From Nitrospinota bacterium (GTDB lineage Bacteria; UBA8248): a DNA stretch of 5,662 nt. This document shows, piece after piece, positions 1 to 5,207 of this stretch. The translations under genes and the position numbers were made by a program. The notes below the pieces were generated by a model that saw nothing but the letters and a program-made list of their open reading frames with translations, did no database searches and was not told where the DNA came from. Each line of letters starts with the position of its first letter. The stretch's first letter is position 1. The stretch is taken from positions 6,922 to 12,583 of the forward strand of contig JAPYQX010000052.1 of assembly GCA_029937135.1 (NCBI GenBank). Reading direction: 5' to 3'.

Positions 1-1
1 G

Positions 2-21
2 CTCCGGCAACTAAGCCGGGG
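2..21 (-). terminator. Possible terminator hairpin at the end of the DUF1330 gene
   Basis: Positions 2-8 and 15-21 form a seven-pair stem (six Watson-Crick pairs and one G-U) around the loop AACTAA at 9-14. The DUF1330 stop codon (11-13) sits in the loop. Any U-tract that would make this an intrinsic terminator for minus-strand transcription lies beyond the left edge of the window, so the role is an inference from the hairpin and its position. Confidence 0.3.
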
Positions 22-304
22 GCTCGTTGAAGCTGATGAAAACCATGTCGGCCGCTTCGTTGCGATTCGGAATGAGGGCCTGATACTCCGGAGAGTCGTA
101 CCAGGCCTTCGCGGCGGCCTGATCGGGGAACTTGATGACCACGGCCTGTTTTAGGGAGTGCTCACCGTGGAAGACATCGGCCACCTTCCCCCGGAGGATG
201 AACTCGCCCCCGTGAGCCGCTACCGTAGCGGGGGCATTCGCCCCGTAGGCCTTGAATTTTTCAGGGTCTTTCACTTCGACATGGACAACGACAAATGCGC
301 TCAC
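11..304 (-). CDS. DUF1330 family protein (small dimeric alpha/beta-barrel type)
   Basis: A 97-residue protein that matches the DUF1330 family in length and pattern. The hallmarks seen are an N-terminal beta strand (FVVVHVEV), Tyr20 in the KFKAY segment, the HGGEFILRG strand at 31-39, a VVIKFPD strand at 55-61, the family-typical AWYDSPEYQAL helix at 67-77, and Arg81 shortly after it. DUF1330 proteins adopt a ferredoxin-like dimeric alpha/beta-barrel fold. Their biochemical role is largely unknown, so no substrate is proposed. There is no signal peptide, so it is probably cytoplasmic. The start is GTG at 304-302, preceded on the minus strand by AAAGGAG with six bases between GGAG and the GTG. 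It is transcribed away from the pentapeptide-repeat gene, so the two share an upstream region. The family call is firm; the function is not. Confidence 0.9.
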   Translation of the reverse strand: MSAFVVVHVEVKDPEKFKAYGANAPATVAAHGGEFILRGKVADVFHGEHSLKQAVVIKFPDQAAAKAWYDSPEYQALIPNRNEAADMVFISFNEPPA

Positions 305-349
305 TTTCGTCTCCTTTGATTAAGGGAAATCCGGCGCAAATCCACAGAG

Positions 350-398
350 CCCGGAAACGCCGGTTGTATTTTACGGGGTGCAATTACCGGAAGCCGGG
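350..398. repeat. Nested inverted repeat in the divergent DUF1330/pentapeptide spacer
   Basis: CCCGG (350-354) pairs with CCGGG (394-398). Inside these, CCGGT (360-364) pairs with ACCGG (386-390). The same bases also form a partial direct repeat, CCGG-AAACG-CCGG against CCGG-AAG-CCGG. The dyad lies between two outward-facing TAAAAT boxes, at 368-373 (minus strand) and 401-406 (plus strand). This arrangement would suit an operator controlling both genes, or could simply be a cruciform or hairpin. The regulatory role is inferred. Confidence 0.4.
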
Positions 399-406
399 AC
401 TAAAAT
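378..406 (+). promoter_or_regulatory. Weak sigma70-type promoter candidate for the pentapeptide-repeat gene
   Basis: The -10 candidate TAAAAT (401-406) matches the consensus at five of six positions. The -35 candidate GTGCAA (378-383), with a 17-base spacer, matches at only three. It lies about 53 bases upstream of the ATG at 459 and overlaps the right arm of the nested dyad. A mirrored TAAAAT on the minus strand (373-368) could serve the DUF1330 gene, but I see no good -35 for it. Confidence 0.3.
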
Positions 407-458
407 AACTGATCGAGCGGGCAACGAAAAGCCGCGATCTTCCACGAAGGGAAATGCC

Positions 459-929
459 ATGAAACCGACAATGGGCCTCATCGCTGGTGTGGCGGCGCTT
501 CTGGCCGCGCTGTCCCTGGCCGTTCCGGCCGCCGCGTTCAAAAAAGCCGACTTCGCGCGCCTCAAGAAAACCAAGAAATGCCCCAAATGCGATCTGAGCG
601 GAATCAAGATTCGCCGAAAGTCGGGGATAAGCCTCTACAAGGCCGACCTCAAGGGGGCCGATTTCCAGGGGGTGATCCTCTGGCGCGCCAACCTCGAGGG
701 CGCCAACCTGAAAAATGCGCTCCTGCTCGAGACCAATCTACGCTTCGCGAACATGCAGGGCGCCAACCTCGAGGGGGCCGACATGCGCCGCGCCAACCTG
801 CGGTTCACCGACCTTCGGAAAGCGAATTTATACGACGCCAACCTCGGCCGCGCCTTGATGCAGGGGACCAAGCTCCAGGGTGCCAACCTCAAATACGTCA
901 ACTTCAAGCGGGCTGTGTTTAAGGGATAG
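459..929 (+). CDS. Secreted pentapeptide-repeat protein, ended early by an in-frame amber codon
   Basis: The ATG at 459 is chosen over the in-frame ATG at 378 because it follows a GAAGGGA ribosome site and starts a good Sec signal peptide (MKPT, then a hydrophobic core to about residue 22, with AAA before a likely cleavage after Ala26). The mature protein begins with a basic stretch and a CPKC pair (Cys41, Cys44) leading into LSG, followed by pentapeptide repeats. Central Leu/Met/Phe residues recur exactly every five residues from Leu64 to Phe154, 19 in a row, which predicts a right-handed quadrilateral beta-helix. The product is probably periplasmic or exported. Pentapeptide proteins have varied or unknown roles and none is assigned. 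The reading frame hits TAG at 927-929 after 156 residues, but a matching C-terminus continues in the same frame to 1019. Either this is a truncated protein, or the TAG is read through, or the gene is newly broken. Confidence 0.85.
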   Translation: MKPTMGLIAGVAALLAALSLAVPAAAFKKADFARLKKTKKCPKCDLSGIKIRRKSGISLYKADLKGADFQGVILWRANLEGANLKNALLLETNLRFANMQGANLEGADMRRANLRFTDLRKANLYDANLGRALMQGTKLQGANLKYVNFKRAVFKG

Positions 930-1019
930 GTGAATTTCAAGGGCGCCAAGCTCGACTTCGCCCGCTGGACCAACGGCAGGAAATGCAAGAAAGGCTCCAT
1001 CGGCAAGTGCAAACGCTAG
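927..1019 (+). pseudogene. In-frame C-terminal continuation of the pentapeptide-repeat protein after the TAG
   Basis: After the TAG at 927-929 the same frame stays open for 29 codons to a second TAG at 1017-1019. It encodes two or three more repeats (VNFKG AKLD FARW) and then a tail with WTNGRKC and GSIGKCK, the kind of two-Cys C-terminus seen in secreted pentapeptide proteins with an N-terminal CxxC-LSG segment. Its two cysteines could pair with each other or with Cys41/Cys44; this is an inference. Independent initiation at the GTG at 930 is possible in principle but unlikely, since the product would be a 29-residue fragment. The stretch is best read as the original end of the upstream gene. 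The second stop lies 10 bases from the selD stop on the other strand. Confidence 0.75.
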
Positions 1020-1029
1020 CCGCGGGCCT

Positions 1030-2127
1030 TTAGGCGTCTACCTCGATCGTCCCGGCGGGGCCGTCGATAACCTCGCCGATGATCCCCGCCGCCGAGACGC
1101 CCGCCGCGTGCATCTCCTGGACCACCCCCAGCGCTTTTGAAGCCTCGACGGCGATGAGAAGGCCGCCCGAGGTCTGGGCGTCGTTCAGGATGGCGACCAT
1201 TTCCTGGCTGACGCTGGCCGAGGGCTCGACAAAATCCTTTGTCCATTCGCGGTTACGCTCGCCGCCGCCGGCGGTTCCGACCATCGCGTGGGGCAGCAAA
1301 TCATCGAACTGGAGAACATCGGTGAAGCGCACGCGCGCGCGCGCGCCGCTCGCCTCCATGACGTTGTGCAGGTGGCCAAGAAGGCCAAAACCCGTGATAT
1401 CGGTCGCGGCGTGGACCCCCACCCGCGTCATGATCTCACCGGCTGTTTTATTGAGCGCACACATCGAGGCGACAGCCTCCTCGAAAACCCCGTCCTTGAG
1501 CTTGCCGCCGTGCCCGAAAATACTTCGCGCCGCCTGGATGATGGGGTTCACCGCCTTGGTGATGTTGGTCACGATTCCGGTGCCGATTTTCTTGGTGAGA
1601 ATGAGCTTATCGCCCACCTTCGCGCCCCGGTTGGTGATCATCCGGCGGGGATCGACCGTGCCGGTGACGGCGAGGCCGTACTTGGGCTCGGGGTCGTCAA
1701 CGCTGTGGCCACCGATGATGACGGCCCCGGCCTCGCGGACGACATCCGCGCCCCCGGCCATGACGCGCCCGAGGACATCGAGCCCCAGGTCGCAGGGAAA
1801 GGCCACCAGATTGAGCCCGGTGACGGGCTTCGCCCCCATCGTGAAGCAGTCGCTCAAGGCGTTCGCCGCCGCGATGCGCCCGAAGTCGTAGGGGTCGTCA
1901 ACGATGGGCGTGAAAAAATCCACCGTCTGGACAAGGGCCAGATCTTCGCGGAGCTTGTAAACGCCCGTATCGTCGCCCGCATTGGTGCCGTAGAGCAGGT
2001 TCGGATCGTTGAAGGGCTCGAAACCGCTCAGCGCTTCCCGCAGGTCCTCCGGACCCAGTTTGGAGCCTCAGCCGCCCGCCTTGACCAGGCTGGTGAGCAG
2101 GATTTTTTTATCGGATGCCGCCGTCAC
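1030..2127 (-). CDS. selD: Selenide, water dikinase (selenophosphate synthase), a selenoprotein with UGA-encoded Sec20
   Basis: SelD makes selenophosphate from selenide and ATP, the selenium donor for Sec-tRNA synthesis and for selenouridine. The full frame is 365 residues including one UGA, close to the usual SelD length (E. coli about 347). The N-terminal segment reads KAGG-U-GSKLGP, placing Sec20 and Lys23 where E. coli SelD has Cys17 and Lys20. Next come NAGDDTGVY (49-57, nucleotide/metal-binding region), VDFFTPIVDDPYDFGR (69-84), GGHSVDDPEP (139-148), TDITGFGLLGH (242-252) and DAQTSGGLL (316-324), all SelD/PurM-like landmarks. GTG at 2127-2125 is the start: it has an AGGGAG ribosome site seven bases upstream and an in-frame TAA just before that (2142-2140). 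Reading only from 1923 would lose 68 residues and the active site. The gene converges on the pentapeptide gene. A Sec-containing SelD implies that SelA, SelB and tRNA-Sec are encoded elsewhere in this genome. Confidence 0.95.
2041..2057 (-). promoter_or_regulatory. Candidate bacterial SECIS hairpin in selD
   Basis: On the minus strand, positions 2057-2051 (TGGGTCC) pair with 2047-2041 (GGACCTG), giving seven pairs, two of them G-U, around a GGA loop at 2050-2048. The loop begins 18 bases after the UGA and starts with guanines. Published models of bacterial SECIS elements place the apical loop about 16-37 bases after the UGA with a G among its first two bases, which this fits. There is no obvious bulged U as in E. 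coli fdhF, and the loop is at the short end. The RNA would be bound by SelB during UGA decoding. Confidence 0.65.
2068..2070 (-). other. selD: UGA selenocysteine codon (Sec20 of SelD)
   Basis: On the minus strand these bases read TGA, in frame between GGC-GGC and GGC-TCC-AAA. SelD homology continues on both sides: the Gly-Gly before it and the Lys three residues after it match the active-site loop that carries Cys or Sec in this family. The frame is otherwise free of stops from 2127 to 1030. A nonsense mutation hitting precisely the Cys/Sec position would be a large coincidence, so recoding as selenocysteine is the best reading. Confidence 0.93.
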
Positions 2128-2173
2128 TTTCTCTCTCCCTTACAGCTCTTTTTCCCCCGGCGGAGGAAACCTT

Positions 2174-2210
2174 GAACACAAAACCCCCGGCTGGGAGCAC
2201 AAAACTCCCA
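2174..2210 (-). repeat. Hairpin and paired 15-bp direct repeat in the selD upstream region
   Basis: On the minus strand GGGAGTTTTGTGCTC (2209-2195) and GGGGGTTTTGTGTTC (2188-2174) match at 13 of 15 positions and are exactly 21 bp apart. The upstream copy is also a hairpin: TGGGAG/CTCCCA (2210-2205 with 2197-2192) around a seven-base loop. They lie 47-83 bases upstream of the selD GTG. Two similar boxes two helical turns apart could be binding sites for a regulator on one DNA face, or the hairpin could act in the leader RNA. No regulator is identified. Confidence 0.4.
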
Positions 2211-2215
2211 ACGAG

Positions 2216-2245
2216 CTTATATCACGGATAGATAAAACCTATAAA
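2216..2245 (-). promoter_or_regulatory. Weak promoter candidate for selD
   Basis: On the minus strand TTTATA (2245-2240) and TATAAG (2221-2216) are separated by 18 bases, matching the -35 and -10 consensus at four and five of six positions. Transcription would begin near 2209, leaving a leader of about 80 bases that includes the hairpin and repeat at 2174-2210. The same bases also read as a weak plus-strand pair (TTATAT, 17 bases, TATAAA), so direction is uncertain. Confidence 0.33.
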
Positions 2246-2289
2246 GAAGGGAGGGGGATTACCTTGCCCAGTGTCCGCCTCCGGCAAGC

Positions 2290-2318
2290 TTGAATCCCGT
2301 GCCGGGCGGGTACATATT
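2290..2318 (+). promoter_or_regulatory. Low-confidence promoter candidate for the dehydrogenase operon
   Basis: TTGAAT (2290-2295) and CATATT (2313-2318) are separated by 17 bases and each match the sigma70 consensus at four of six positions. The site lies about 95 bases upstream of the ATG at 2413. Other weak options exist nearer the gene (for example TACTAT at 2386-2391), so this is only the best-spaced pair. Confidence 0.22.
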
Positions 2319-2412
2319 GAGCGCTCTCGAACAATCGGGCGATGGGCCAGCCTCCGGAAATTAACTGACCGGACCATTAATCATCTACTATTCGCACGAA
2401 AAGGATACCGCG

Positions 2413-3378
2413 ATGAAAGTAGTCATATCCGACGATTATCAGGACTGTATCCGGGGCCTCGATTGCTTCTCGAAGATGGCCACGCACGATGTCACCATCC
2501 ACAACGACACCGTAAAAACCGTGGACGCCACCGCCGAGCGTTTCAAGGACGCCGAGGCCGTGGTCCTCATCCGGGAGCGAACGCCCATCACCGACGAGCT
2601 CCTCGAAAAACTCCCCAACCTCAAGCTCATCAGCCAGACCGCCAGGGGGGTGAACCATATCCCCCTTGAGGCCTGCACCCGCCGGGGCATCGTCGTCGCC
2701 GCCGGGGGCGGGAATAAAAACGTCACCGCCGAGCTCTGCTGGGGGCTGATTCTCGCCGCCTCGCGGAACATTCCCCTTGAAGTGCAGAACATGAAAGAGG
2801 GCCGCTGGCAGACCTCCCTCGGCTCCCGCCTCACGGGCAAAACACTGGGCATCTACGCCTACGGCGGAATTGGCAACATCGTCGCCAAGGTCGGCGCCGC
2901 CTTCGGGATGAAGATTCAGGCCTGGGGCCGCGAGGGAAGCCGGGAGCGGGCCGAGACCGACGGCTTCGAGATGGCGGCGAGCCGCGAGGCGTTTTTCGAG
3001 ACCTCCGATGTCGTGAGCATCCACATCCCCCTCAAGCCCGACGCGCGGGGAATAATCACCTCGGATGATCTGGGCCGCATGAAGCCCACCGCCCTTTTTG
3101 TCAACACGAGCCGGGCCGGCCTCATCGAGGAGGGCGCGCTGGCCGCGGCGCTCAAGGCCGGACGCCCCGGCCGGGCCGCCGTGGACGTTTACGAGGACGA
3201 GCCCGTTCTCGGGGGCAATCATCCCCTGCTCGAACTGGACAACTGCCTCTGCTCGCCCCATCTCGGCTACGTCTCGAAAGATTCATTCGAGGAATACATC
3301 GGCGGCGCCTTCGACCGGATCGTGGCCTTCGCCGAGGGGAACCCGATCGATGTCATCAACCCCGAAGTTTTGAAATAA
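2413..3378 (+). CDS. D-isomer-specific 2-hydroxyacid dehydrogenase family protein
   Basis: A 321-residue member of the NAD(P)-dependent D-2-hydroxyacid dehydrogenase superfamily (2-ketoacid to D-2-hydroxyacid interconversion), of typical length. The N-terminal part of the substrate domain ends in LKLISQTARGVNHI (70-83). The Rossmann nucleotide-binding domain starts at LTGKTLGIYAYGGIG (140-154). The catalytic triad is visible: Arg234 in NTSRAG, Glu263 in DVYEDEP, and His283 in SPHLGY. The C-terminal segment (Phe292 onward, AFDRIVAF, INPEVL) resembles a subgroup annotated only as 2-hydroxyacid dehydrogenase family, so the substrate is not assigned. The Rossmann motif reads A-Y-G-G-I-G, so its first glycine is Ala149. 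ATG at 2413 follows an AAAAGGA ribosome site. It heads a plus-strand group, with the acyl-CoA dehydrogenase start 12 bases after its stop. Confidence 0.93.
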   Translation: MKVVISDDYQDCIRGLDCFSKMATHDVTIHNDTVKTVDATAERFKDAEAVVLIRERTPITDELLEKLPNLKLISQTARGVNHIPLEACTRRGIVVAAGGGNKNVTAELCWGLILAASRNIPLEVQNMKEGRWQTSLGSRLTGKTLGIYAYGGIGNIVAKVGAAFGMKIQAWGREGSRERAETDGFEMAASREAFFETSDVVSIHIPLKPDARGIITSDDLGRMKPTALFVNTSRAGLIEEGALAAALKAGRPGRAAVDVYEDEPVLGGNHPLLELDNCLCSPHLGYVSKDSFEEYIGGAFDRIVAFAEGNPIDVINPEVLK

Positions 3379-3390
3379 TCGGAGACTGCC

Positions 3391-4533
3391 TTGGACTTTG
3401 CTTTCGACGAAAAGCAGGAGTTGATGCGGCGGACGCTGGACGAGCTGCTGACCCGGGTCTGCCCGCCCGAGTATGCGATGGCGTGCGATCAAAAAGGCGA
3501 GGCGCCGGTCGAGGCATACGCCGCGCTGGCCAGGGACGGCTGGATCGGTGTTTCCGTCCCCGAGGAATACGGCGGGATGGGCGGGGACGCGCTCGATCTG
3601 GCCATCGTGCTCGAGACGGCGGGAAGCCACTATCTCGACCTCGCCACCATGATTTTCCGGAACGTCTGTTACGGCTGCGAGGCGATCCTGATGAGCGGCA
3701 CCGAGGCCCAGAAAAAAGAATTCATCCCGGCGACGGTAACCGGCGACGCCTTTTTCGCCTTCAGCCTCACCGAGCCCGACGCGGGCTCGGACGCGGCGGC
3801 TATCATCACCCGCGCCGAACGCGAGGGAAACGCTTTCCGCATCACCGGCACGAAAAACTTCACATCAGGGATGCCCATCGCGACACATATCCTCGTCGCC
3901 GTGCGCACCGACAACTCGGGCGACAAACACGAGGGCATCACCAACTTCATCATTCCGGCGGATCGCGAGGGCATCTCGTGGAAAAAGCTCAGTCTGCTCG
4001 GCCACCGGGCGATGGGCACCTGCGAGGTGCACTACGGCGGCGTCGAGGCCCGGGAGGACGAAGCACTGGGCGAGATCGGTGCTGGCTGGCAGGGGCTGAT
4101 GGCCTACATCACCACCGAGCGGCTATGCCTCTCGGCCGCCCGCACCGGGGCGGCGGCGGCGGCGCTCCACCTCGCCCTCGACCACGCCAAAGAGCGAACA
4201 CAGTTCGGGCGGCCCATCGGCAAGTTTCAGGCCGTGAGCCACATGCTAACCGAGATGCACACCCTCGTGGACACCGCGCGGCTCCAGGTCTACCGCTTCG
4301 CCTGGCTCGTCTCCAAGGGCAAGCAGGGCCGCATCGAGGCCGCGACGCTGAAACTCTTCGCGGGCGAGGCCTATAAAAAGGTGGCCGACCTGGGCGTTCA
4401 GGTGATGGGCGCCTACGGCTACAGCAGCGAGTTCGCGATGGAGCGCCACTATCGGGACGCCCGCCTCGCCACCATCGGAGCGGGAACCAGCGAGATCCAG
4501 CGGAATATCATCGCCAAGGAGCTGGGGCTCTAG
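3391..4533 (+). CDS. Acyl-CoA dehydrogenase family flavoprotein
   Basis: A 380-residue protein of standard acyl-CoA dehydrogenase length, with the usual N-terminal helical, middle beta and C-terminal helical domains. It would use FAD to form the 2,3-enoyl-CoA and pass electrons to ETF. Signature one is FSLTEPDAGSD (124-134). FTSG (157-160) lies in the FAD/substrate region. ERTQFGRPIGKFQAV (268-282) is the typical helix with the FAD-contacting Arg and Gln-Phe, and QVMGAYGYSSE (337-347) plus GTSEIQR (365-371) form the C-terminal signature. The usual catalytic Glu before GTS is Ala364. Glu243 in TTERL could be the base, as in isovaleryl- and long-chain-type enzymes where the Glu lies on helix G. 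The start is TTG at 3391 with GGAG six bases upstream, 12 bases after the dehydrogenase stop, so they are probably cotranscribed. The substrate is unknown. Confidence 0.95.
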   Translation: MDFAFDEKQELMRRTLDELLTRVCPPEYAMACDQKGEAPVEAYAALARDGWIGVSVPEEYGGMGGDALDLAIVLETAGSHYLDLATMIFRNVCYGCEAILMSGTEAQKKEFIPATVTGDAFFAFSLTEPDAGSDAAAIITRAEREGNAFRITGTKNFTSGMPIATHILVAVRTDNSGDKHEGITNFIIPADREGISWKKLSLLGHRAMGTCEVHYGGVEAREDEALGEIGAGWQGLMAYITTERLCLSAARTGAAAAALHLALDHAKERTQFGRPIGKFQAVSHMLTEMHTLVDTARLQVYRFAWLVSKGKQGRIEAATLKLFAGEAYKKVADLGVQVMGAYGYSSEFAMERHYRDARLATIGAGTSEIQRNIIAKELGL

Positions 4534-4630
4534 CGTCCCCGAACCCTCACCCCCCCCTGTCAATTTTCACCCGCCTCCTCAATGTCATTCTCCCGGAATT
4601 CGCTCGTGGAGCCGTTAATGTCCAGGCGGA

Positions 4631-4657
4631 TTGAAATCTCCGCGAGAATCGGATAAT
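4631..4657 (+). promoter_or_regulatory. Promoter candidate upstream of the MaoC pair
   Basis: TTGAAA (4631-4636) and GATAAT (4652-4657) each match the sigma70 consensus at five of six positions, the best pair I found here, but the spacer is only 15 bases. It lies in the 192-bp gap after the acyl-CoA dehydrogenase, about 70 bases before the ATG at 4726. It suggests the two MaoC genes can be transcribed apart from the upstream pair. The rest of the gap holds a run of eight C residues (4550-4557) and a short CCGCC/GGCGG hairpin (4683-4699) without a U-tract, so I do not call a terminator. Confidence 0.4.
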
Positions 4658-4725
4658 CAGTCTTTTACCCGGATCATAGCATCCGCCTCCACCGGGCGGT
4701 CTGGTTCCGCGATGGAGAATGAAAA

Positions 4726-5202
4726 ATGCCGCTGGACCCGGCCGTACTGGAAAGAGAGTTTCCCGAGTTCGAATTCATCCCCGAGCGGGGGAAGATTCGC
4801 GAGTTCGCGCTGGCGCTCGGCCTCGAGGACCCCGTTCATTTCGACGTCGAGGCGGCGCGCGCGGCGGGGTTCGATGATCTCCTCGCCCCCCCGACTTTCA
4901 CGCGCCAGTTCTGGCACGAAAACGAAGAGAACGATCCGATGGTCCATCTGGGCTACGACCCCAAGCGGCGCCTCCACGGGGAGCAGGAGTTCGAATACCA
5001 CAAGCCCCTCGTCGCCGGAATGGCGCTGCGTGGGCGAAACGTCATCGCCTCGACACGCGAAAAGGAAGGCCGCCGGGGAGGAAAGATGACTTTCGTCGTG
5101 ATCGAGACGAGATTTACCGATGAAAACGGCGAGCTCGTCCAGGTGGCCCGGCGCACGCTGATCGAAACGGCCGCGCCGCCCAAAGAGGCCGAAAAGGAGT
5201 AA
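4726..5202 (+). CDS. MaoC-like N-terminal (FAS1-type) dehydratase-domain protein, HadA-like half
   Basis: A 158-residue single hot-dog protein resembling the MaoC N-terminal dehydratase domain (FAS1-DH/HadA type). Seen are KIREFALALG (23-32), a degenerate hydratase-like segment LEDPVHFD (33-40), LLAPPTF (52-58), the HGEQEFEYHKPLVAG strand-turn (84-98) and a final strand pair with TRFTDENGELV (128-138). The catalytic Asp of the D-x-N-P-x-H motif is Leu33 here and the Asn is Asp35, while His38 remains. It therefore probably acts as the non-catalytic or substrate-binding partner of the next gene, as HadA does with HadB in mycobacteria (inference by analogy). The C-terminus is charged and tapers off (PPKEAEKE). 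ATG at 4726 follows GGAG by eight bases. The ribosome site of the next gene lies inside its last codons, so the two are probably translationally coupled. Confidence 0.88.
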   Translation: MPLDPAVLEREFPEFEFIPERGKIREFALALGLEDPVHFDVEAARAAGFDDLLAPPTFTRQFWHENEENDPMVHLGYDPKRRLHGEQEFEYHKPLVAGMALRGRNVIASTREKEGRRGGKMTFVVIETRFTDENGELVQVARRTLIETAAPPKEAEKE

Positions 5203-5207
5203 CCCCG

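Larger units (their letters stand above)
2128..2412. other. Divergent intergenic region between selD and the dehydrogenase gene
   Basis: These 285 bases separate two divergently transcribed genes and are visibly more AT-rich than the genes. They hold the selD ribosome site, the hairpin and direct repeat at 2174-2210, an AT-rich core at 2216-2245, a purine-rich run near 2246-2258, and a weak hairpin CCGGCA/TGCCGG (2281-2286 with 2300-2305, 13-base loop). I see no tRNA (including no tRNA-Sec) and no convincing small protein gene. Confidence 0.6.

Noticed and set aside
930..1019. Independent small gene starting at GTG 930 with AAGGGA just upstream
   Set aside because: The ribosome site would be only three bases from the GTG, and the encoded sequence is plainly the end of the pentapeptide-repeat protein in the same frame.
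1288..2175. 295-codon open frame on the plus strand opposite selD
   Set aside because: It lies antisense to a well-conserved selD and has low-complexity, Arg/Asp/Gly-rich composition with no recognisable domain. It is an effect of GC-rich codon use.
2264..2293. Nine-residue mini-ORF starting TTG after a GGGAGGGGG run, a possible leader peptide
   Set aside because: It is too short to support coding, uses a TTG start, has no regulatory codon run and no attenuator-like hairpins linked to the gene 120 bases downstream.
2128..2412. Possible tRNA-Sec (selC) or selenium-related RNA next to selD
   Set aside because: I could not find a cloverleaf, a T-loop GTTCGA-type segment or a long acceptor stem. 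The hairpins present are short and isolated.
2377..3261. 294-codon minus-strand frame opposite the 2-hydroxyacid dehydrogenase
   Set aside because: The plus strand carries a complete catalytic triad and full-length family match. The antisense product is Gly/Ala/Asp-rich with no family features.
3483..4376. 297-codon plus-strand frame inside the acyl-CoA dehydrogenase
   Set aside because: The translation is almost entirely Arg, Gly, His and Pro, a shifted-frame shadow of a clear acyl-CoA dehydrogenase.
4683..4699. CCGCC/GGCGG hairpin as a terminator after the acyl-CoA dehydrogenase
   Set aside because: The stem is five pairs with no following U-tract, and it lies close to the next ribosome site, about 150 bases after the stop.
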